NCBI GenBank assembly: GCA_052035235.1
Contig: JBPOHT010000004.1
Location: 123,746 to 187,745, forward strand
Length of the DNA: 64,000 bases
DNA from: Solimonas_A sp052035235
GTDB taxonomy: Bacteria; Pseudomonadota; Gammaproteobacteria; Nevskiales; Nevskiaceae
Direction: 5' to 3'
Shown piece after piece: positions 60,146-64,000 of this stretch. The translations under genes and the position numbers were made by a program. Each line of letters opens with the position of its first letter. Position 1 is the first letter of the stretch. The notes beneath the pieces are model-generated. The model did not search any database. It was not told the DNA's origin and was given only the letters and a program-made list of their open reading frames with translations.

Positions 60146-61156
60146 GTGGCGACATCCGGTCTTCTCAACCGCTATGCCCGTGCGATGATCGACAGCGCGG
60201 CTGCCCATGGCTATCCCGCGGAAATGATCGGCCAGGCGGTGGCGCTGTCGCCCGAGGCGCTGCGCGAGGTCGCCGGCTTCGACTCCGCCACGTTCTGCCG
60301 CGTCTCCCGCAACGTCAAGCTGATGATGATGGACGAGTTCTGCGGCCTCACCGCGGACCCCTGCGAGGTCGGCAGCTTCGTGCGCATGTGCGACAGCGCC
60401 GTCGGCGCCAACTCGCTGGGCGAGGGTCTGGCCCGCGCCTTCCGCTACTACGCCGGCGTCACCGGCGACATCGGCTTCGACCTGCACGTGCATCCCGACG
60501 TCGCCTCGGTGGCGATGAACATCGCCCGCCCGGAGCTCGACCGCCACCGCGTGCAGGTGGAGTGGTGGTTCCTGATCTGGTCGCGCTTCGCCGGCTGGCT
60601 GATCGGCGAGGAGATCCCGCTGGTCGCGGTCGAGTTCCCGCACCCCTGCGCCGGCCCGCTGGAGGAATACGCCGAGGCCTTCACCGGCCTCAGCCGCTTC
60701 TCGCGGCCCAGCGCCCAGCTGATGCTGCCGGTGGCCTATCTGGACCGCCCCATCGTGCGCAGCCGCGACGACCTGCGCCGCTTCATCGAGCCGCAGAGCA
60801 TCGACCTGGCCCAGCACGTCGAGGTGCAGCGGGCCTTCCGCTCGTTGCTGAAGGAGCGCCTGCGCCGCCAGCTACAGGCCGAGGGCGCGCTGCCCTCGAT
60901 CGAGGAAGTGGCGGAGTCCTGGCATGTCAGCAGCCAGACCCTGCGCCGCCGGCTCGACACCCAGTTCACCAGCTACCGCATGCTCAAGGAAGAAGTGCGT
61001 CGCGAGGAGGCCGCGCGCCTGTTGCGCGAGGGCCTGCCGGTGGGCGAGGTCTCCCTGCGTGCCGGCTTCTCCGAGCCCAACGGCCTGTCCCGGGCGCTCA
61101 AGACCTGGTCCGGCATGAGCCCCAGCGAATACCGCGCGGCCAGCCGGCCGGGCTGA
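60146..61156 (+). CDS. AraC-family transcriptional regulator
   Basis: The 336-residue regulator has an Arabinose_bd-like N-terminal domain (RVSRNVKLMMMDEFCGLT, GSFVRMCDSAVGANSLGEGL), as in OruR/ArgR-type AraC proteins. The C-terminal AraC HTH pair is at about 235-330 (VAESWHVSSQTLRRRLDTQ and VSLRAGFSEPNGLSRALKTWSGMSPSEYR). The GTG start has GAGGAG upstream. It is followed by the amidohydrolase and CoA-transferase genes, which it may control. Its ligand is unknown. Confidence 0.85.
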   Translation: MATSGLLNRYARAMIDSAAAHGYPAEMIGQAVALSPEALREVAGFDSATFCRVSRNVKLMMMDEFCGLTADPCEVGSFVRMCDSAVGANSLGEGLARAFRYYAGVTGDIGFDLHVHPDVASVAMNIARPELDRHRVQVEWWFLIWSRFAGWLIGEEIPLVAVEFPHPCAGPLEEYAEAFTGLSRFSRPSAQLMLPVAYLDRPIVRSRDDLRRFIEPQSIDLAQHVEVQRAFRSLLKERLRRQLQAEGALPSIEEVAESWHVSSQTLRRRLDTQFTSYRMLKEEVRREEAARLLREGLPVGEVSLRAGFSEPNGLSRALKTWSGMSPSEYRAASRPG

Positions 61157-61388
61157 ACCCGCTGCCGGCGGGCGGCACTACCTCAAACGAGTCAGGCATG
61201 CCCGCCGGGGCGGCGGTAAGTTGGACTCAACAAAACACCCGGCAGGTCGGTAACCATTGATTCGCAAGGTTTTTGCGGAGCCGTTCAAGGTTGTCAGATT
61301 TTGCTATGGGCCATTCCGGACCCCCTGCCTAAGCTGGGGCCGTACAGGCTGGCGTCCCGCCGGCCGATGAGAGCTGGAGGAGCGTCAA

Positions 61389-62489
61389 ATGGGTGAGTTA
61401 GCAACGGAAAAGCTGGTGTCGGTCGACTCGCACGTCCATTTCACGGATGACTGGGTCAAGGCGCGCCTGCGCAAGGAACTGCACGCCGTCTGGGACGACG
61501 CCAACAAGAAGGCCGAGGAGTACGCCGCCAAGGTGCTGCGCGGCGGCCAGCCGCAGCTGGAGCTGGAGGACTTCGTCGATCCGGAAGCCGCCAAGGACCC
61601 GGGCCACTTCGAGCCGGCCGCCAAGCTGCAGGCCATGGACCGCGACGGCGTCTACGCCGAGGTCATCTTCCCGGAACTGGCCGGCGCCAAGATCGCCAAC
61701 CCCTTCCTGATGGGCGACAACTGGAAGGAAGTCTTCCAGGGCTACAACAACGCCATGGCCGACTTCGCCTCGCACGATCCCGTGCGCCTGATGACGGCCT
61801 ACCAGCTGCCGCTGTACGACATCGACTTCGCGATCAAGGAAGTCGAGCGCCTGGCGCGCGACAAGAAGGCGCGCTGCGTGCAGCTCACGCCGTTCCCCTC
61901 GGACCTGGGCCTGCCGGACTTCTACGACAAGCGCTATGCGCCGCTGTGGTCGCTGATCGAGGAATCGGGCCTGACGATCCTCAATCATCTGGACCTGCAC
62001 AAGAACCTCTGGGACGTCTTCCGCCGTGACCCGACGCCGCAGAAGGGCATCTTCACCGGCCTGGCCTGGGCGCCGCTGGCGGAGACCATCTGCATGTGGA
62101 TCCTCACCGGCACGCTGGAGAAGTATCCCAAGCTCAAGGTGCTGTTCGTGGAGCCGGGGCTGGGCTGGCTGCCGTGGTTCTTCGAGTCGCTGCTCGATCC
62201 GCGCATGCACCAGCACTACACCTTCCCCGGCGTGAAGCGCCCGCCGTCGGAGACCTTCCGCCAGCAGTGCGGCGCCACCTTCATGTACGAGCCGCGCGGC
62301 CTGAGCGAGTGCTACAAGTACTTCGGCCCGGACTGCCTGTACTGGTCCACCGACTTCCCGCACCCGGCCACCTGCTGGCCGAACTCGCGCTCGCAGGTCG
62401 TCAGCCAGTTCAAGGAAGCCGGCATTCCCGAGGCGGATCGCATCAAGATCACCTCCGGCAACGCGCTCAGGACCTTCGGTCTGGGCTGA
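61389..62489 (+). CDS. Amidohydrolase-2 family metal-dependent hydrolase/decarboxylase
   Basis: The 366-residue TIM-barrel protein has the metal motif SVDSHVHFTDDW (HxH), a mid-protein histidine in NHLDLHKN, and a late aspartate in STDFPHPATCW. This is the amidohydrolase-2 pattern of ACMSD-like decarboxylases and lactone or amide hydrolases. It has GGAGGA upstream of its start. A tandem CaiB-type CoA-transferase gene follows 94 bases later. A beta-keto- or aromatic-acid substrate is possible; the reaction is not known. Confidence 0.78.
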   Translation: MGELATEKLVSVDSHVHFTDDWVKARLRKELHAVWDDANKKAEEYAAKVLRGGQPQLELEDFVDPEAAKDPGHFEPAAKLQAMDRDGVYAEVIFPELAGAKIANPFLMGDNWKEVFQGYNNAMADFASHDPVRLMTAYQLPLYDIDFAIKEVERLARDKKARCVQLTPFPSDLGLPDFYDKRYAPLWSLIEESGLTILNHLDLHKNLWDVFRRDPTPQKGIFTGLAWAPLAETICMWILTGTLEKYPKLKVLFVEPGLGWLPWFFESLLDPRMHQHYTFPGVKRPPSETFRQQCGATFMYEPRGLSECYKYFGPDCLYWSTDFPHPATCWPNSRSQVVSQFKEAGIPEADRIKITSGNALRTFGLG

Positions 62490-62583
62490 GTGATGTGAGG
62501 GCGGGGCGCCGGTCATGGCGTCCCGCCCATTTGCTGTTCAAGCGTTTCAAGCAACGAATTTCGAAGATAGACGAGGAGCGGAC

Positions 62584-64000
62584 ATGGCTGGAGTTCTCGA
62601 GAAACTGAAAGTGCTGGACCTGACCTGGGGTATCGCCGGCCCGATGGCCACGATGCTGCTGGCGGACAACGGCGCCGAGGTCACCAAGATCGAACCTCCC
62701 GGCGGCGATCCCTTCCGCAACCAGCTTGGCTACAAGGTCTGGCAGCGCGGCAAGCGCAGCGCCATCCTCGACCTCAAGAACGCCGACGACAAGAAGGCCT
62801 TCCTGGCGCTGGCGCAGACCGCCGACGTGCTGGTGGAGTCCTTCTCGCCGGGCACCACCGACAAGCTAGGCATTGATTTCAAGACCCTGAGCGCGCTGAA
62901 CCCGCGCCTGGTGTACTGCTCCATCACCGGCTACGGCCGCGGCAACGCCCTGAGCAACCGCCCCGCGTACGACGCGCTGGTGCAGGCCCGCACGGGTCTC
63001 ATGCACGAGCAGCGCGGCTGGGCGGAAGGCGCGCTCAACCACATGAACGGCCAGCCCGACCCCTATCCGGATCTGGAGATCCCCCAGGACTGGGTGCAGG
63101 GCGCCGAGCGTGAAGGCCCGCTGTTCGTGGCCTCGCACTGGCCGAGCCTGGGCGCCTTCTTCAACGCGTCCCTGGGCATCGCCGCCGCGCTGCGCGCCCG
63201 CGAGATCACCGGCAAGGGCCAGTGGGTGGAGACCTCCCTGCTGCAGGGTGCCCTCGCCGGCGCCGCCGGTGTCTGGCAGCGCGCCGAGAAGATCGACGCC
63301 CCGGGCTTCGACACCTGGATCCTCGGCAACCGCTCGCCCAAGGGCCACTTCCAGGCCAAGGACGGCAAGTGGCTGCACAACTGGGTGCCGAACCCGCGCT
63401 TCATCCTGCAGGCCGCCACCGGCGATACCCTGAATGCCTCGCCCGACCTCACCGTCCAGAACGATCCGGACCGCTTCGGCACCGGCCCCGAGGAAATCCT
63501 GGTGATGTCGCACTACCAGCCGATCCTCGCCGAGGCCGTCGCCAAGTTCCCGGTCAAGGATTGGGTGGATGCCGCCGCCACCGCCGAGATGACGATGCAG
63601 CCGGTGCGCAGCATCGAGGAATCGCTGGCCGACCCCGCCTTCCTCGAGGACGGCTGCGTGACCGAGACCCGTGATCCCGAGCTGGGCACGATCCGCACCG
63701 TCGGCAACGCCTTCAACATGAGCAAGACCCAGGGCAAGCCCGGCGCCGCGCCGGTCAAGCCGGGCGCCAACACCGCCGAGGTCAAGGCGGAAGCGGCGAA
63801 GATCATCTCCGAGGCCAAGGCTGCTTCCGCCGCCGCCAACTCCGGCAAGAAGCTCAAGGCGCCGCTGGAAGGCATCACCGTGCTCGACCTGGGCCTGGCC
63901 ATCGCCGGTCCCTTCGGCACGCAGCTGCTCAGCGACCTGGGCGCCACGGTCATCAAGGTCAACGGCCTGTTCGACCTGTTCTGGCACCGCGTGCACATCG
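62584..64000 (+). CDS. Tandem CaiB/BaiF family III CoA-transferase, 3' end cut by window
   Basis: The open frame from ATG 62584 runs to the window end (at least 472 residues). Residues 1 to about 400 form one CaiB/BaiF unit (LKVLDLTWGIAGPMATMLLA, RQKxxL-type segments, TGKGQWVETSLLQGA). After an Ala/Lys-rich linker (about 400-420) a second unit starts at about 421 (LEGITVLDLGLAIAGPFGTQ). In the first unit, the usual catalytic aspartate of the VPIAD-type strip aligns with a serine (HWPSLGAFF), so it may be inactive and the second unit active. It would move CoA between acids. The start has GAGGAG upstream. Confidence 0.82.
   Translation, partial: MAGVLEKLKVLDLTWGIAGPMATMLLADNGAEVTKIEPPGGDPFRNQLGYKVWQRGKRSAILDLKNADDKKAFLALAQTADVLVESFSPGTTDKLGIDFKTLSALNPRLVYCSITGYGRGNALSNRPAYDALVQARTGLMHEQRGWAEGALNHMNGQPDPYPDLEIPQDWVQGAEREGPLFVASHWPSLGAFFNASLGIAAALRAREITGKGQWVETSLLQGALAGAAGVWQRAEKIDAPGFDTWILGNRSPKGHFQAKDGKWLHNWVPNPRFILQAATGDTLNASPDLTVQNDPDRFGTGPEEILVMSHYQPILAEAVAKFPVKDWVDAAATAEMTMQPVRSIEESLADPAFLEDGCVTETRDPELGTIRTVGNAFNMSKTQGKPGAAPVKPGANTAEVKAEAAKIISEAKAASAAANSGKKLKAPLEGITVLDLGLAIAGPFGTQLLSDLGATVIKVNGLFDLFWHRVHI

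Overview
The window is a GC-rich (roughly two thirds G+C) bacterial chromosome segment with closely packed genes. SecA with the C-terminal zinc motif, an Ada/AlkA repair pair, a DapA enzyme and many dispersed palindromic repeats suggest a proteobacterium. I would guess a gammaproteobacterium of the Nevskiales/Solimonadaceae kind, but no 16S or other decisive marker is present, so that is inference.

The main theme is aerobic breakdown of the steroid nucleus. The proteins resemble the actinobacterial (Mycobacterium/Rhodococcus) cholesterol ring-degradation set closely enough that many can be matched one to one. For rings A/B these are HsaA (4150), KstD (5482), KshB (31602) and HsaC (37855). For rings C/D, the hydrindane propionate (HIP) branch, they are FadD3 (30040), IpdF (53701), a fused FadE30-type dehydrogenase (51119), IpdC (43090), EchA20 (44172), IpdA/IpdB (38748, 39632), FadE31/FadE32 (44967, 46138) and FadA6 (47308). 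KshA, HsaB, a clear HsaD and HsaE-G are not in the window and must lie elsewhere.

Layout. 1-1228: end of secA, with a terminator. 1361-7215: an MMPL/RND exporter, then hsaA and kstD. 7342-25751: a mixed stretch with two crotonase-fold enzymes, a metallo-beta-lactamase lipoprotein, SDRs, DapA, an Old Yellow Enzyme, an EAL protein, a phospholipase D lipoprotein, an acyl-CoA carboxylase beta subunit, two orphan exported proteins, a MazG-like protein, a DUF1993 protein, a nucleotide cyclase, and ada-alkA. 25872-35200: mostly minus-strand steroid genes (SDRs, fadD3, kshB, a KstD-superfamily flavoprotein), interrupted by a plus-strand YiiX-like/TetR-like pair. 35314-37677: a GAF-GGDEF-EAL protein. 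37855-49528: a long plus-strand operon from hsaC to an SDR. 49909-59933: a hydrolase, fused acyl-CoA dehydrogenase, ipdF, maoC, thiolase, and a BNR/YCF48-like protein coupled to a second MMPL exporter. 60146-64000: an AraC regulator, an amidohydrolase, and a tandem CaiB/BaiF CoA-transferase cut by the window end.

How the genes fit together: KstD and the Ksh reductase would open ring B. HsaA and HsaC would hydroxylate and cleave ring A. FadD3 would activate the resulting HIP. The Ipd/FadE/EchA20/FadA6 proteins would take the last two rings to central CoA esters. The two MMPL exporters at either end of the catabolic block may move steroids, other lipids or toxic intermediates; that is inference. 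Several families of palindromic intergenic repeats punctuate the operons. One encodes the C-terminus of a gene, and another supplies a ribosome-binding site.
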